Shown: positions 24,734 through 39,847, counted from the first letter of the stretch. The stretch: 64,000 bases of DNA from Cardiocondyla obscurior (GCF_019399895.1 NC_091869.1:6386001-6450000); one strand, 5' to 3'. Notes: generated by a model not told the origin, from the letters alone. Numbers and translations: made by a program.

Positions 24734-27700
24734 CGCAAAATTAATTTAAACTCGATAAACAGATTTTTAGTCGCGGCAAAGCAATCGCAAATTTATACTA
24801 TTAGTCAACGCGTATTATTCGTTAAATGAATATTATATTATCAGAATTAATCGTATAGAATATTAGTTATTTATTATAGGCATATTTAAAATATTCTAAA
24901 TTATTAAAAAACCCGCAATTAATTAGTACTTTTATTAATAATGCGTTCGTACGATATTATATTTCTGCTTCGTAATTCTGAAATAAATTCATTTCCCATT
25001 CCCGAAAATTTGTATTTAGTTTTCGAAGTGCCTCCGCTTAAAGACTGTTCGGCAGAATTCTCCGAGAGTTGATTTTAACTGTTTAGAATTTTTCGACGTG
25101 CCGTAATCAAATATTTGTAATAATCAGTTAGCAAGACGCGTGACGAATATTTAGGATGGTATCAACAGGTGGCCAAGGTACTGCTTTTTTTCTCCATGCT
25201 TCTTCCTCGGTCTTGGTGTATCCGGTGTTCGGTTACCACGCGCGAATCGTTTAATTCATAAATAACTTTTTTACTGAACTGGTCAGTTAATATTTTCAGG
25301 CGCGCTTCCGCGAGATAGATTGCACGCTATCACCGGCTGAATTTAATAAATTTCTGAGTTTATCCCCGCTGATCGTAAGTGAGCCGTGAAATTTTCTACG
25401 TAAAACCAGAACAAAAATATGTATATATACGAAAGCTTAACGGTGAAATTAAAATCCCCCGGTAAATAACGCCTCGTACATTTTGAAATTGCAAATTTAA
25501 AGTATAACGGCATTGTTAAATCTTCATCCCGTCATCGCTTGATGCAAATTATTATTATAGTCGGCAATTCATATTATTAGAGAGCAAATTAGAGGCTTTT
25601 ACGAGAGAAAGAGAGCCGAAAAAGCGATGCTAGAAAATGCCAAGTCAGGATCAGTGCGCGCTATCGAGTTATTTCAGCGTCGTGAGATAAGCGTTATTCC
25701 CCACGGTCATGAATATTAACGAAATCCGGTATGGTACGATGGACAAGACTTGAAAGGGATGGACTGGACTGCGGTGTGTGCGTGACAATTCGCGAATGAA
25801 ATTAATTTTCCAGCTCCGCGACGAGCCACTATGACGCCTCAACATAAATTATCCATCGGGAAACGAATGGAAAAGGCCGTACGTATAAAGTATTTCTTCG
25901 ATAACAAAATAGCTCGGCCAAAGATAACGTTTTAAAAATTACTTTTGCAGCCGAATTAGTTTTCGACGAATAAATATCGCATCGATCAATCGCAAATATA
26001 TATATTTTTTTTAATTATTTAACGCTTTTTAAGAAGAGATTTATAATTTATACAGATGCGTTTATCTTATTAAAATTTTTCCAAATTTCTGTTTACAACG
26101 GCTATTTTTTCTTGGTAGATAACAGAGATTTGGTCTCTAAAAGGATTAAAAATCACACTCGAGCGTGACTCAAGAAGTTCGCACAAAAGACAAATCAGAC
26201 CGAGCGGACTAGCTTTCTCCTCGTTCTGGCTTGTTCTCGTCCTTCCATCGAGCGGAGGACAATAATTCCGTCACTAATTGAGTTACGTCGCGGCCTAAAT
26301 GCCCGATGAATATTCATATCTTTCCCCGTAGTACCTCGCGTTTCTCGTTGGCGTCGCCATGGAAAGAAAAAGTTATCGTGAATTAAAAACTGGATGAAAT
26401 TATAAAACTGTGCCCGCCCGACATTTGGCTGGAATGTTGAGAATTTTTACTATTTCTATTTTTTTTTCCCTGCCTATTACGTTACCCCTTTTATCTTTCG
26501 GCAATTAAAGCAACTGTGCCGAAATTATAATATCACTCCATATTTATCGCAATTTTCAGAGTATTAATTAAAGAAAAAAAAAAGCAATTATCGCAATTAT
26601 CCGGAAATAACGTTTCAGAAAATTTATTTTGTTAATAATCAGATAGAGGCGCAACAATTTTTTTTTTTAGCAAAATATAATTTTTTCGCGCATACCAATA
26701 CTTTCGCCTTATCATTAGCGAGCGGCTGCAGTTGCGGATATCGTTATCGCGTCGACCGCAGCGGGGAGAGGCTATTGAGCAGATTTTTCCACGCGTTTTT
26801 CCTGCTCCGGCTTAAACGTCTCGCCCGGTCGCAGCCCGCGGCGGCGGGGGGGCGGGCTGACTTAGGGAGATTGCGATTTGCATAATGCAATTCAACGGGA
26901 TCCCGTTTCAAGGAAAAGTCAAGAAGAACAGGGCAATTACAATGAGACTCCATGGGACGCGGTGGCTTTCACGGCCTTGCTACCGGCCACCTAGACGATG
27001 TCAGCTTTATAAATATTCAGCCGGTCATTAAGGCGGCGAGGATAGAGAGAAGTAGTGGAAAAAAGGGAGAAACAGATGGAAAATAGGTGGAGAGATAGAG
27101 GCGGAAGATTACACGGAAGGATGAGAGAAAAAAAGAGAGAGAAAGAGAGAAAAAAAAAACCTAAATAAAAGTCGTTCGACTTAGCGCGCTCTTTGCGCTA
27201 GTCGGTTTGTAATTCGGTTCGATATACCGCCGTAATGGCGTTGAGTGTGTGCGACTGGCGACGCTTTTAATGCAGCCGTACAACTTGTATCTGAAATTAT
27301 TATGCGGTTAAGTTAATCTCGCGGAAACATTTCAATCCACGTCGCGGCGGAAGTCCTGCGAGAGCAGTTTTACGGGCGCAAAATGAGAAGCTATTGTCCC
27401 CGCCGGAGAATTGACGGCAAACATTACGGGTGGAAAAATGCGGCTTCACGTCTTGGAACGTCGCACCGTTACCTAATTAACTGTATTATATTTTCTTTCC
27501 CTTTCCCCCCCCCCCCTCGCACCGCGTTTTTCTCTTTGTTTCCGTTTACACGTAACTATTTTTAAATATATGTAATGCGTTGTAAAAGGTATATGCAAGA
27601 GTCGTTGAACATTTTTATTTAACATTTACGGTATAAAGAGAAATAAAGATATATCCTTCTATCTTCCCCAGCAATTTTCCGTATAATACAAGTTTATGCA

Positions 27701-30544
27701 AAACATAAAAAGGGATTGTTCGACGGGACAATGCCTGAGGTAAATTTGGACGGAAAGGAAGATACGCCGGAGAGAGAAAGAGAGTGAGAGTGAGAGAGAG
27801 AGAGCGGCGCGAGTCGGAAGATCAGCGAGCTTGCGGCGAGTTTCGCATGTTTCTCACCTCGACGTTGGTGCTGATTGTCTTCATCTCGCCGAGAGGAAAG
27901 CGGATTAAGGCGGTTAGTTAAAGAGCAGTTACCATATTGTCGGTACGACAAAGCAGCGAGCGCATGGCGGGATAGAAACTTCCGGGGGCCGAGATGTGGC
28001 GGCGAAAACGTAGCGCGAGCGAGACGAGCTGGATTAACGGGCTGGGAAAAGGAGAGTCGTTTTCTAGACTCCGAATTGCGGCGTCGGTACCCACGGCCTG
28101 GCGGAATGCGGGGGTGAGAGCGTGCGTTCGCTCGAACTAGGTCCGTAACTGGCTTCAGCTACGAAGCTACGACCCGACCCGGGACAGGGTATATCGCAGT
28201 CGGCTGCAATAGCAGAAACTGTCGGGCTAAGTAACTGCCGGTACTTACAGTAAGTTCGCGCGCAATGAGACCGCCTACATAAATACACCTAATACTGGCG
28301 TCTCCTCTTCGCCGGGCCTTGCAGCCTTATCCATTGCGTCGTGGTAAATCCTCGAGTTAGAAGCCTTTCGGCGCGATACGAGAATAAGGTATATACGCGA
28401 GCTGCGTCGAGTTGATTTACTTTGCATTTTATTATTTTCTCTTCTCATACCTCGTTACTTCGCGCGACGCATATAATTATTTATAAATCGAAAATATATA
28501 TTTATGGATATATATGTATACGTATATATGCTCTCTATCGCAGAAAATAGCAGGCATCTTACGAAAGAAAAATAATTGTTGATTGTAAAAATTTCCTATT
28601 CGCGAAGAGAACATTTTTATTTCATTCAAAAAGATATCGCTTTGAATTGCTAACAAGACCTTCACGCTTCGATAATTTATTTTGTACGTCTAAGGGAGTG
28701 TGTTTAACGTAATATTCCATTTGTTGAAACTGAAATATAACTTTATGAATATTGGAGTTATCCTTTGAAGTTTATTTCTACGGTTACTTCTTCAGTAAAA
28801 AAGCCTCTAAACTCCCGTCGAAACTTTCAATAATCGACGAGTGTCCTCCGTAAATTTAAATCTTCACAATTTTTTACCTTTCCATTAATCGGATTTCCCC
28901 CATCTTCGCGACGCGTTATCCCGAACTGATTTTCGGCCGCAATTCTTTTTTTTTATCCCTCTCGCGGCACGCGTCTAAAATGCCCTCGCGTAGAGGCGCT
29001 CCGATTCTGCGACGGGGCAAGAGAGAAGACCCCGTGACAAACAAATGCACCGCGTCAGCCTGGTGTGACATCCTTCCGCAGCTGGGACGGGGAGGCATGC
29101 GAAAAGGGCGATGAGACCGGGTGGAGGGCGGCTAAGTCGGCGGAGATAGAGCGAGAGGGTAACTCGACGGTGGTCGAGCGACGGGGAGGACGAGGCAGGA
29201 AGACAAGGGGCAGAATGAAAAGTAGAGGATCGTGGAAACCGTGCTCAAGTAGACAAGGGACACGTCAGCCGCCATCCTTCTACTCAGCCTTTTATAGATT
29301 ATTCACGTACAATGGCCGGGGGTGACGAGTGGCGCGGCGGCGGGGTCTCGATGGCGCGTTGAATCCGCGATAGATCCCTTCTTTATCCCAGGAATGACTC
29401 TCGAGTGGCCCTCGACTCTTCTGATATACGTCATAAGATTGGTAACTCGCCATACGATTTTTTTCCCCTCCCTTAACTTCCCTCCCCTCCGGTCTCTCCG
29501 TCGTGAATAATTACCGCAAATTAAGAATTAAGATCGAATCTGCGCGAGTTCGAAATCGGGAATTAAAGCGGAACGGAGATTGCGCGTGATAGCGACACTA
29601 AGCAATCCATGACTTTAATTATTCTTTTTTAATTAAGCCCGGCGGTGTTTACGATATCACATTCTGTAACGTTTTCGCGGGGACCTGCGCGCTTTAAATC
29701 TTGCGGCACGAAAACGTGTTCTTATTTAAAAAGGAGACGCAGTGAGTTTATTCGTTTCGTGGTTGTTGCCGCTTTTCTTTTTTTATTATAAAATCGTGGA
29801 ACATCACGAACGATCAAAGAACGCGAATGCGTATCTTATACGAAATTTACGCAAAGTACGTTAAATAAGATTTGCATTATAATTATCGCAGTTAATTATC
29901 TTCCAGCGGGGCCATTCGTGAAGTGTAATTAAATTCCGATATAATGATCGGCCAAAAAAAAAAAAAAAAAATGGGATAAATTTGCGCGGCTTTCTGCCGT
30001 TCATGATTTCGGTATATTGCACATCGTCATAAACGCGGTGTCGTAAAAGTGAGTGCGAGAGACGCGGGGAAAGAGAGAGAGATAGAGAGGGAGAGAGAGA
30101 GAGAATCCGGACAAACTCTTGTTTCGTTGTATGCAAATGCGAACTGCCCATGGTGTTCTCGCCCGTGTTGTTTGGCGTTTTAATGCTGATTGGACGACTG
30201 CCGATTCAGCGGCCGTTCGTTTGCCGCGATTGTCGCTTCGGCCGTGCGTACTGCGAAAAATCTCCTGAAATTCGGCACGTACATAACCGTCGTAACCGCG
30301 CGAACAAAATTGTGAGCTCTCTAATGCTGAACGGCGGTCGTCGATTTCGCGAATTCGAGCGCATATAGTCTTTCAAATATTTTTTAACCAATCGGCGGCA
30401 TGAAAAAGACATTTAATATTGGAAATATTGGAAAGTTGCAGTCACTTTTCTAATATTGCAGTCGAAGAAAAAAAAATAAAAAAATCGACTTTATACGTTT
30501 CATTGGTCAACAGAGTTAATAGACAAACGACCGCTCGGCGATTT

Positions 30545-30625
30545 TAAAATACTTTAGTTTAGATTAAAATATATAATACTTTAGTTTAAAATACTTTAGC
30601 GAGTGGACTTTAGCGAGTGGAGTAT
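30545..30625 (+). repeat. degenerate local tandem repeat
   Basis: ATACTTTAG occurs repeatedly, and GACTTTAGCGAGTGG-like units stand head to tail near 30594-30621. It looks like slippage in intron DNA. Confidence 0.6.
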
Positions 30626-32464
30626 TAAATTGATTAATAAGGAAACATTTATACGTTTGCGGAATCAATATTGAAAATTAAGAAAATTACGGAAAAGAAT
30701 GCAGGGTGGAACAATTTTTTTTTTGTTACAAGGGCAGTCTCGTATTTTCACGTGCACGTGCCGTGTATGTTGACAGAGTAATATTGCAATAACTGCGGTC
30801 GCGCGCGTTATATTTCGCTGTTATAAAATGAACGACGAGCGAGAAACCAGCTTTTTTTTTTTCTTTTTTTTCCACGGTACGTGGAAACACGAGGCGTGCT
30901 CTTCTCGGATGTTACTGACGCGGAATAACGACCTTCCGATTTTGCGTGCGCAAAAGTACGCGCCGTCGCTCTCTTCTCTCCGCTTCTGAGGTATACGGCG
31001 CCCTTCTTGGCGACTTCGTTTGAGAAGCGGCATCGCGTGCCCGAAGAAATCGATATAGAAGGAAGTCGTCGTGATGCTTCTATGCACTTTGCAGCTCGCA
31101 ATCGACGCGCGAGGTGCCGGCGAACGTTGCGGGCGAGAGAATAGCTGCGACGGAAAGCGGGGACGGTTGAAGAGGGTGAGTCGAGGGCCCGGAGGGGTCG
31201 GTTCCATCAAAAATTCAATCCATACGAGTATTCGTTGTTTCGTCGGCGGGAAGGAAGCGGAAGTAGTAAGAGAGGCGTGAAACGTTTTGTAGAATTCTCA
31301 AGACGTTGCCGGGAGGGTTCCGGGGGTTCTCGGGAGCGGATGAAGGGAGGTTGAGAGAGGGCGACGGAATACGCCGTTCCGCAGGGAATAGTGAAACAGA
31401 AAAAGGGAGGCGGCCGAAAGAAAAAGATGTAGAAAAGAAAAGGGTTCGCGCGCGAAAGTCGGACGAAGAGAGGATACGGCGGTGCACGCGGGGGAGAATC
31501 GATGGGGGTGGCACGGAGGCGCGTTTGGTTCTTGAAGCATGTGTGCCCCATAAATAACATGTAAATATTTTCAATAACTGCCGGGGTCGGCCTCGGCATG
31601 AAAAATGCAAACCGCTTTGCGTCCGGCTCTCGGCGCGTTGCACTCCCTCGTATCGCCGATACGAGGCTCACCCTTGTTCATGGATCGGCCAGCGGCATAT
31701 CCACCCCCTTAGCTCACGGGCGTCGAACTGTCTTTTAATATATCCGTGTATACACGATGTCCCGCGTGAAATTTATGACGCCCAGGCCCGAAAGTTTGTA
31801 CCTCTAATCCCTAAGTTTTTAATGCCGTTGGTGCCTTTTACGAATTTACGCACATTATAAATTAACAACCGTACCGTTTAGCGTCTATTACTCCTTCCAC
31901 CAGTATATTCTATAATTCGAATACGAAATATTGATTTAGTCGCTAGAAGCATTACAAGATATTAATCCATCATTAATCTTGGCTTAACTTAATGCTGTAG
32001 CAGATACGTTTGCGATAAATCAAACCGACGTGACATATAGCGTGGGTTTTGAGGCATTTTTTTTCTCCTTTTCCCCTTTTCTTAACGATTTGTTTGATAT
32101 AATTTTCAATTCGCGAAATAGAAGAAGCGTTCAATCGATTTAATATTTAATGACTTTTAACCGCAGAGATAAAAGGAGCAGCATGAGTTATTCTGTCCAG
32201 AGAGTTAATCGTATCTCGCGATTTACGAGAGCGAATTAATACAAAAGTGCATTATGCATCTGACTTTCCTTTTTACGAATCGCGCGCTTTGATGTATGCA
32301 CCAACATCGGGATATGTACATACCACACGAGCCTGCGCGCCCGCCCAGTCTCCGTACGCGCGCACGATGGAAATACTATTACTATCAGCAAATGCTTGCT
32401 TAATTAATGTCCCGAGCGACGAGCGCACACTCATATTAAACATTCTCCTTTCGTTTGTTTGCAG

Positions 32465-32549
32465 GGGCTTCGGATTCATCACATTCGCAGATCCTGCGAG
32501 CGTAGACAAAGTGCTGGCGCAGGGCAATCACGAACTAGACGGCAAGAAA
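32465..32549 (+). CDS. Rbp6: Musashi/Rbp6 exon: RNP1 and second half of RRM1
   Basis: Internal coding exon of a Musashi-family RNA-binding protein, a cytoplasmic regulator of mRNA translation that binds UAG-containing 3' UTR sites through two RRMs. The first base completes an Arg codon split by the upstream intron (phase 2). The exon then reads GFGFITFADPASVDKVLAQG followed by NHELDGKK. With the split Arg this gives the RNP1 octamer RGFGFITF, with the aromatic residues that stack on RNA, then helix 2 of RRM1. A strong acceptor (pyrimidine-rich tract, then TTTGCAG) precedes it and AAA|GTGAGT follows. The wording matches Rbp6 and vertebrate MSI1/2 better than Drosophila msi, from memory of the family. 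RNP2 and the first strands of RRM1 were not found in the window and must come from an exon further upstream. The family is certain; the Rbp6 ortholog call is likely. Confidence 0.93.
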
Positions 32550-33976
32550 GTGAGTAATCATCACATTCTACCAGATTAATTCTAAAGCTACCAGATAAAT
32601 TCTAACGGCGCGCAATCAGATCCCCGAGTTAAAGTTTCCGCCCTTTCTAACTGTTAACTTCTTAACTGCGCGATACTGCTGAATGCGAAATTCGCAATCT
32701 CGGGCGCGACATTTTCTAACGGTTAATCTTTTCCCGTATAATTTAACAACTTTGTCAAACTATTCACCCGCGTATTAAACCCGTGTATTAAAAAATCTTT
32801 GCCCGCCAGTATTTTACAACTTCAATTGACGATCATAAACATTACGCTTCCCGTGAAAGGCGAAGAATCGCTCCGTGAGAAAAAAGTAGTTATATATACA
32901 TATATATATATATAAAAGAGGATACAAATTGCCGTGATCAAATGTGCGTCACGCGAGCAATTAATTTTCATGTCCGATCGGAGCTACCGTCCCGAGATAA
33001 TTGAAAGAGCATGCCGCGAGTCGATTGATCAAACCGATTGGTAGCTGCAGCCTATAGATATATTCCAGTTCAGAATGCATCTGTATCATCGATTTCGGAG
33101 CCCAAAATTTTATTCGCGTTTGAAACTTCATTAATTCACCGTCAAATGTTATTTCGTCCCATTCGCCACGGCGCGGGCATATCATTCGTCAACTATACAT
33201 CGCAGCTGTACGAATAGTTCAATTATTAACGAAATATCCGTCTTCGTTGAAAAAATATCCTGGGTGTGTTGGGGGAGGCGGAGGAACGGTCGTAGACAAA
33301 TAAATTTATCTATTTCGCGAAATAAATAAATTTATCTATATCGTGACTTATTAATCTCAATTTAAATCGTGATCAGACGTGAAATTGAATTTTTATTGCA
33401 ATAAACCCTATTTTAGATTAATTAAAAAATAAAAGTTTTCGCTTTTTTCCAGTTAGATCTCTGGGCAATTTTCAAATTTCAGCTGTCAACGCTTAAATCA
33501 AATAGCGTGTAAAATAATGCCCTTTCGCCTTTGTCACATTTGAAAAATTTAATGTCAAATAATGAAATTAGTTTTTATTTAAATAGAATTGTGGTCGAGG
33601 TCAATATATGTTTTGTCGAGAGTTTAATAAAAAAAAAAAAAATTAAATTCACCTAATACCGAGGACGGAAATAAGAACTGCGATAAAATTACAATTTAAA
33701 TCACTCTTATTTTAAACTATATGCGATCACGTATTTAAAACTGAAAATTGCGACGCGGAAACTTTTCAATGCCGGGCGGCATCGCGTCGCTGATTGAACT
33801 CTCGCTTGTGAAAGATCTCTTATCTTAACTCATCGGGAGAAAATGCAGTATCTCTCTATCGATTCTCGTCTTTTCCTAAGAGACACCTTAAACGCTTAAC
33901 GGCATTGAGCGGAACGCGGTGCCGACGGTGCGACGATTAATCGTGGGCCGACATAGTCGTTTGGCAAACGTGCCCT

Positions 33977-33977
<1 letters not shown>

Positions 33978-34013
<36 letters not shown>
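33978..34013. repeat. CT microsatellite
   Basis: CT repeat with one CTTT interruption, about 36 bases. Confidence 0.9.
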
Positions 34014-37000
34014 GGTGGCAAGACACAATGCTCGTGGAATAATATCGTAAGACGGCAAGCGCGGGTTATACGGCGGGAGAGAAATAGTTGCGGACATTAG
34101 CTGTCCACGGCGCCATAAGTAGAGCGACTCCACCGCTGGAGCGGCCGCCTAAGTGGCCCCGAATACGCTTAAGCGAGGGCAACCCCGGCCGTATCCTCGG
34201 CTCGCATAAATTTCGCGTAATTCGCTCCGGCTAATGCAAATTGCGAATGCACGGATCCGGAAGCTAACACCTTCCCGATAGCGAGAAGAGAATATCGCGC
34301 GTATAGGGCAACCGCCGGCGCATCCTATTAAGGCTTCCTCTTAAGGGATGAGATGTCCTCACCCTAGCTAGCACTCTATCTACCCGTTTTCCTCCCATTT
34401 CTCTCTCTCTCTCTCTTTCGCCAAAGAAAAAGGAAGAAGCGAACATACAAGGAATGCAAACGCGCGGAAGAGCCCGTTGCTTTGATTCGCTGACAAGTAT
34501 CGCCGCATTAATTAGTACGGCCTTCGTCCCCGGCCGCGTTAACGAATGCGGGGAGCCCTTAACTCGTGCTAACATACGAATATAAATAAAGTTAGACAAG
34601 AGCGAAATATTCCGCCCGGCAAGTGTAAGTGTGTAGTTTCTGTTTGGTTTACTCTTCTCACGTGCGAACTTTCCCAGAGCAGAGCGGAATTATTGTCTGA
34701 AATTCAACCGAAATTGAATGCTACAAGAGCCGCGGCTGAGTTTTAATACATTTTTTAAATATTTAATTAAATCGAAAGAGGGTACTGCTACATGTAGGTG
34801 AAAAACTTTACGATTATATCGTTTATCGAAAGTATGCCGAGCCGGACGGAAGGAGAAAGATTTCCGTGAATCGAGCACTCGGGCCGTTCCGATTATATAA
34901 TATCAAAAATCAACGTCGGTTAGTTCACGCAAGAGCGATTTTGTGGGCCGGCGCACCAGACGTTTCTCTCCATCTGGCATGGACAATGATTTTCGCAACG
35001 TGCCGCGTAAGCGCCCACCGCAGCACAATGCTGACCGATCAGAATGGCCAGCAGATTCCGCTTAATCGGGCCGCTGATTAAAAAATGCGCGGGTCGAACG
35101 TGCGCGTCCTCGTTTGCGTCCCGTTTGATCTCGACAGGCGTAGTGGAAGTGGCCAAATCGGCCGTACTCGCGCGTGTTTGCCATAATGCTGGCACTATAT
35201 ATGTATAATACGAGATTGCGAAGTTGTTCGCTATTCTCCCACGGAAATTCAGCAGCACAGACTCTGCGGAACTGTAGATTAGAGCGCCAACTTAGGAGAA
35301 TGGTAATTATTATAGTAGCGCGGTTTCAATTTAAAGCGGCTAAAAATTGATTGCTTTTCCCGATAAAGAATTCGTTCTTAATTAATAATCAAAATTTGTC
35401 GAATACGTTGGAGAATAATCTTATTTATAGATTCTTTAAAAGATTTTTGTTTGGGGAGTTTTTTTAATTTTAATTTTTTAATTAATATCAAGAGTAATGT
35501 TCTTATAATTTTTATGTAAATATTTTAAAAAATTAAGCTTCACGGTTAATTTTAATTGGTTTGCGATCTCGTGCTTGATGCATTATTAATGTGATAAAGG
35601 TGGCTTGACGTGACATAAAAAATAAGAACAGATGTGGGTGATGAGGTTTAAAAAAAAAAAAAAGAAATCGCAAGAGGGAAGAAACCTCTGAAGGTGGATG
35701 CACGCGAAATTGTGGAAGCTCTTTAGAACTCTCTGCATGGCCCGCATTCCTGGATACCTTCAGACGTCTCGACGCTTTAGAAACGTATCGTATGAGAGCA
35801 CGTGGCGGACAAGTATGTCGTCCTTTTCCTCCATCCTCTAACTTCCTTTCTTTCTTAAAGAAGAACGGGCTTTAACCTTTTTTAAAACATACCGGTTATT
35901 ACAAAAAAAAAAGAATTTTTAACTCTTGGACCGTACATCTTTTCCTCGGCTTTGTTTACATAGTTTTAAAATAAAATTGTGTTAAATTATGCAATTAATT
36001 ATTTTCGACGGAGGAAAATTTCGACAATCTTATCTTGGTAATTTTTTTTTTTTACTGTAGTTAAAATTTATACAATTTTTCACTACAAGCCCTTTTATTT
36101 CTGTGCGATAAAGACGTGGTAGCTTAAAGGTTTTCAATGCGTTGACTTGTTATTAATTTCGAAGGAATATTACATCAACTACAAAGTAAAAAGAAAATAG
36201 TATCGAATATTTTTATCGGAGGTTATCGGGGAAATGAAATCCTTGCGGGATTGTGCGTATTAAACTGTATATGTTTCGTCGGGAATTAACCGAAACGATA
36301 AATCGATATAATGCTGAAACGCGGTTTTCCGATACTTCTGTGAATGCAGTTTTCCATACTTACGCAAATTGAAATTCGCGCAAGCCCTGATTGCAACGTC
36401 GTAATGTAGTTAAACGAGCTTTTTCATAAAGATAGTATTAAGAATCGATATTTTTCATAACGACATTGCAATCATACTTACTCATAATATTAGTTTTTAT
36501 ATCGATATAGATTGGCGGAGCACAGAATCGGGAAGTTTTCTTTTTCTTTCTTTTTTTTTTTTCGTCTTTAAAGCAAATGTAGTGCATTGGAAACGATTAA
36601 ATATTGAACGCGAAGTAATAGTACACGTTTATAAGATATTTATACAAGCTCTTGCAGTCTATTTTCTATCCGTTTTACAGATTTTATACTTGTTTTAACG
36701 TAAAATGTTATTGTACGAGCAAATATACGGACTCGTTCGTTTTAGCAAACCGTTGCCGTTTGAAAATAATTATAATTAGTTTGCCGCGGCATATTATCAA
36801 GATGCGATCGATATCGGCGGGGGCTCTCGTTTAAAATAAAATAAACTTACGTCACTTACAAAACAAACGACCTTCACATATTTCATAACGTAAACCAGCA
36901 TTTCTTCAATATTGCGTGTCTAAATGGGTTTTGCCTAAAGGTATAATAAAACTTGCTTTCCTGTTTCTCTCCGTCTCGCTCTAGCCCCCTCCCTCCCCCC

Positions 37001-37283
37001 CTACCGCGTTCCTCTCTTTCTTTTTCGATCGATGGTTTTTAAACGCCTTGCGTACGTTTCAAGCGGCGGCTCGGAAAACGCTGAAAAATAAGCAGCGTCG
37101 CTCATCCGCGGAATAATTTATTTGGAGAGCCCAAAGCCACTAAGCCCTGCGGAAATTGTCTGCAGTCCCTCACAAAACTCTGAGCTATCCCTCACCGCGT
37201 TCGCGGCCGTCGTTCTCCTCGACCGAGGCTCCTTTCACTTCCGCGCGCTTTCTTTCCTGCTCCCGGCCTCCTACGTTCTTTCT

Positions 37284-37313
37284 TTCTCTCTCTCTCTCTC
37301 TCTCTCTCTTTCT
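37284..37313. repeat. CT microsatellite
   Basis: CT repeat of about 28 bases within a pyrimidine-rich stretch. Confidence 0.85.
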
Positions 37314-39847
37314 CAAGTGAGTCAACAATACGAGAAACACCCATTGTCGAATGCTTTTAAATTTGAAATACAAACCGTCCACCCCGCTTACACCTTATTT
37401 CGCCTGTACCTCCTTTGCCCGACCTACAACGTCATTGGACACGCGCGGCTCGAAAGGATTTCTCATCCGGCGTTTCCTCGCGCCGTCTTTTACATTCGTC
37501 GGTTTGACCTCTTCGATTTGACCCAATTGTAACCGTGACATTTTCCGTAACACTTTGCGAAACCGGCCTCGCCGGGATGCGCAGGTGTCCCGCTCGCGGT
37601 AGCAAGAGACATCTCTTAAATCTTTATTCGCGCCAATTAAAAAGCTGATAGCGGTAAGCTTAATTATGACCTTATCATATTAAATGCGGGAAAAAGAACC
37701 AGCCGCACGAGCTCACCGCGACGTTAGAATTATGCGGCTTGTTAAGATTTCGCCCGAGACTGTTGATTCAGGTCTCCTAAGAAGACTCGGTGACTCCTTG
37801 GGAAACACAAACGTAATTAGAAGGCACGGAAGCGGAAAGGGAATTAGTCACTTTGTAATCGTAATTCGGGAAAGTTTATGGCCCGCGGTTTATGAAGACG
37901 CATCCCGTCGAGTCGCCGGGAAAGTTCTGGTTATCGCGCCAACGAATTAAACCGATACAGCCGGGTTGCGGCATCTGTTACTAACGGCTTAACTCACTCG
38001 CCCTTTGCGCCGGATATACGGAATACAGCCGGCATGAATATAAGTCGAAACTGGGGCACCTACATCAGACAGTTGCGGAAGGAGTGGGAAATAAAAAAAT
38101 CCCATATATTACGGACAGAAATCAAGGAAGATAGTGAATGTAGCTATCTACGAAAAGAGTCGGGGAGACTGCAGAAATAAAGGATTAAAAAGAAGAAAAA
38201 AAATTTTTTTTTTACATTTTTTAGAAAAGAAAAATATAATATACGCCTCGTACACGCCAAAAAGTATGCAAAGGTATGCACGTTATTAAATAAAAACTCC
38301 TAACGGTGTAAAAGTAAATGTAAAATCCAATTTAATTACTCAAACATTACTGAAATAAATTTAATTAAATATTAAAAAAATGACATTAGAGAGATTAGAA
38401 GATACTGCGGAATTTTATTACACGTATGTTTTGTGAATAAAATTTTATTTTTGTGCGATTCCGTATAATTCCAAGTGAATTTTAAATCGTGTAACATAAA
38501 ATGAAATTGACGAATAGAAACTTGGCGCGTCCGAATTGCATTATATATTTTTTACTTAATTTTTTTTTTTACGAACAACGAGCGACTGCCAACGTTGATT
38601 TTCATGCAAAGTTATCGAATAAATATACATTTATATTTCACCTATTTATATTACACTTTGGAAAACTTCTATGAAATTTACTGTTAAACTGTAATCAACA
38701 GGAACAGACGTATTTCAAACGAATTAATTAATAGGTAAGCTATTAATCGGCTACCGCTCAAATATATGACAACGTTTATATTATTGAAACAAATGAAGTC
38801 CGATTATGCCTTCATGTTGCAATTAGCATAATAATGCATTCCGTCTTTTTATTTATATTACCATTCCCTTTGTGTGTAATAACGTAATGGTGGGTTTTAG
38901 CCGATCGATCGCCGCGGCTCGAGTATTTGGCAACCTTAAGAAAGCCTTAGGGAGATTTTCGACGGTTTTCCCCTCTCGCACCGTCGTAAATATAAAATCG
39001 AGAAGCCCGCCCTCGCGGGTGGCTCTCAATGCCTCGCCCTTTTTGATTTCCGGTATCGGCGAAACGCGATCTTGTTAATGGCGCATAACATCAACAGATA
39101 TTTTTCCGTCCGATCCCTCTTTCCTGTCACGAAATAAACTATAGCTGTCTGTCAAGCGATTCCATCCCGGCGCTTGTTAGGTAAAAAAGTTATAAATCAC
39201 AAAGGGACGGGGAATTCCAGCGCTTCAAGGAACAAAATGCCGCGAATTCGTGTAATGAATCCCGCATCATGTTTAAAGAGAAAATGCAGAAAAATCACGC
39301 GGAAATGTTAGAAACGTGTCCATAATAAATACAAATATATTGTTTAATGCGACCGTCATTTTTCATAATTGCCAACGTTTTATCAAGTCTATTTTTCCCC
39401 TCTCGCGTGTAACGCTGTCAAATTTATATGATGCACACGTTCGTAGCCTTAACGAGCTTGGAAATTACCAATGTAAAAAAGGGGCGCACTATATCTTTCG
39501 TTAGCGGCAAACGTTTTATACTACAGCTGTATGTGTCATGTTTATTGAGCGCGGCGTTAAACTAGAAGCTAGTTATCAAATTTGTATGTGACACAAACAG
39601 AACGTTTACTACGTTTCCCGTATACAAAAAAGCTCTTGATTTAATATGTCAATTTTCTATGAAAATAGAGACGCATGAGAACTTTAATGCGTAAATATAT
39701 GCGCGGCCGCTTGCTCGTCTCCAATTTTTTACCGTAGAAAAAAAAAGAAAGAAAAAAGAAAACTGCGCGCGTACTTAATTGCTACATTAATATTTATTTA
39801 ATTTTCCGAGCCGCTTTGAAGTTCGTGTTAATGACATCGAAGCCGAC

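Larger units (their letters stand above)
17740..32464. other. Rbp6 intron segment between copy A and the RRM1 exon
   Basis: No further supported gene. It holds the inverted repeat at 19281-19328, a CpG-rich patch at about 23840-24420 with a long chance-like frame, an A/T-rich tract near 24561-24600, a GCATAT palindrome at 24708-24733, GA-rich microsatellites at 27774-27803 and 30066-30103, and a local tandem repeat around 30545-30625. The GC-rich, purine-biased block at 31100-31560 yields long frames on both strands from composition alone. Confidence 0.55.

Noticed and set aside
32247..32579. 110-codon plus-strand frame spanning the RRM1 exon
   Set aside because: Only 32465-32549 is exon. 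The parts before and after are intron read-through across good acceptor and donor sites.
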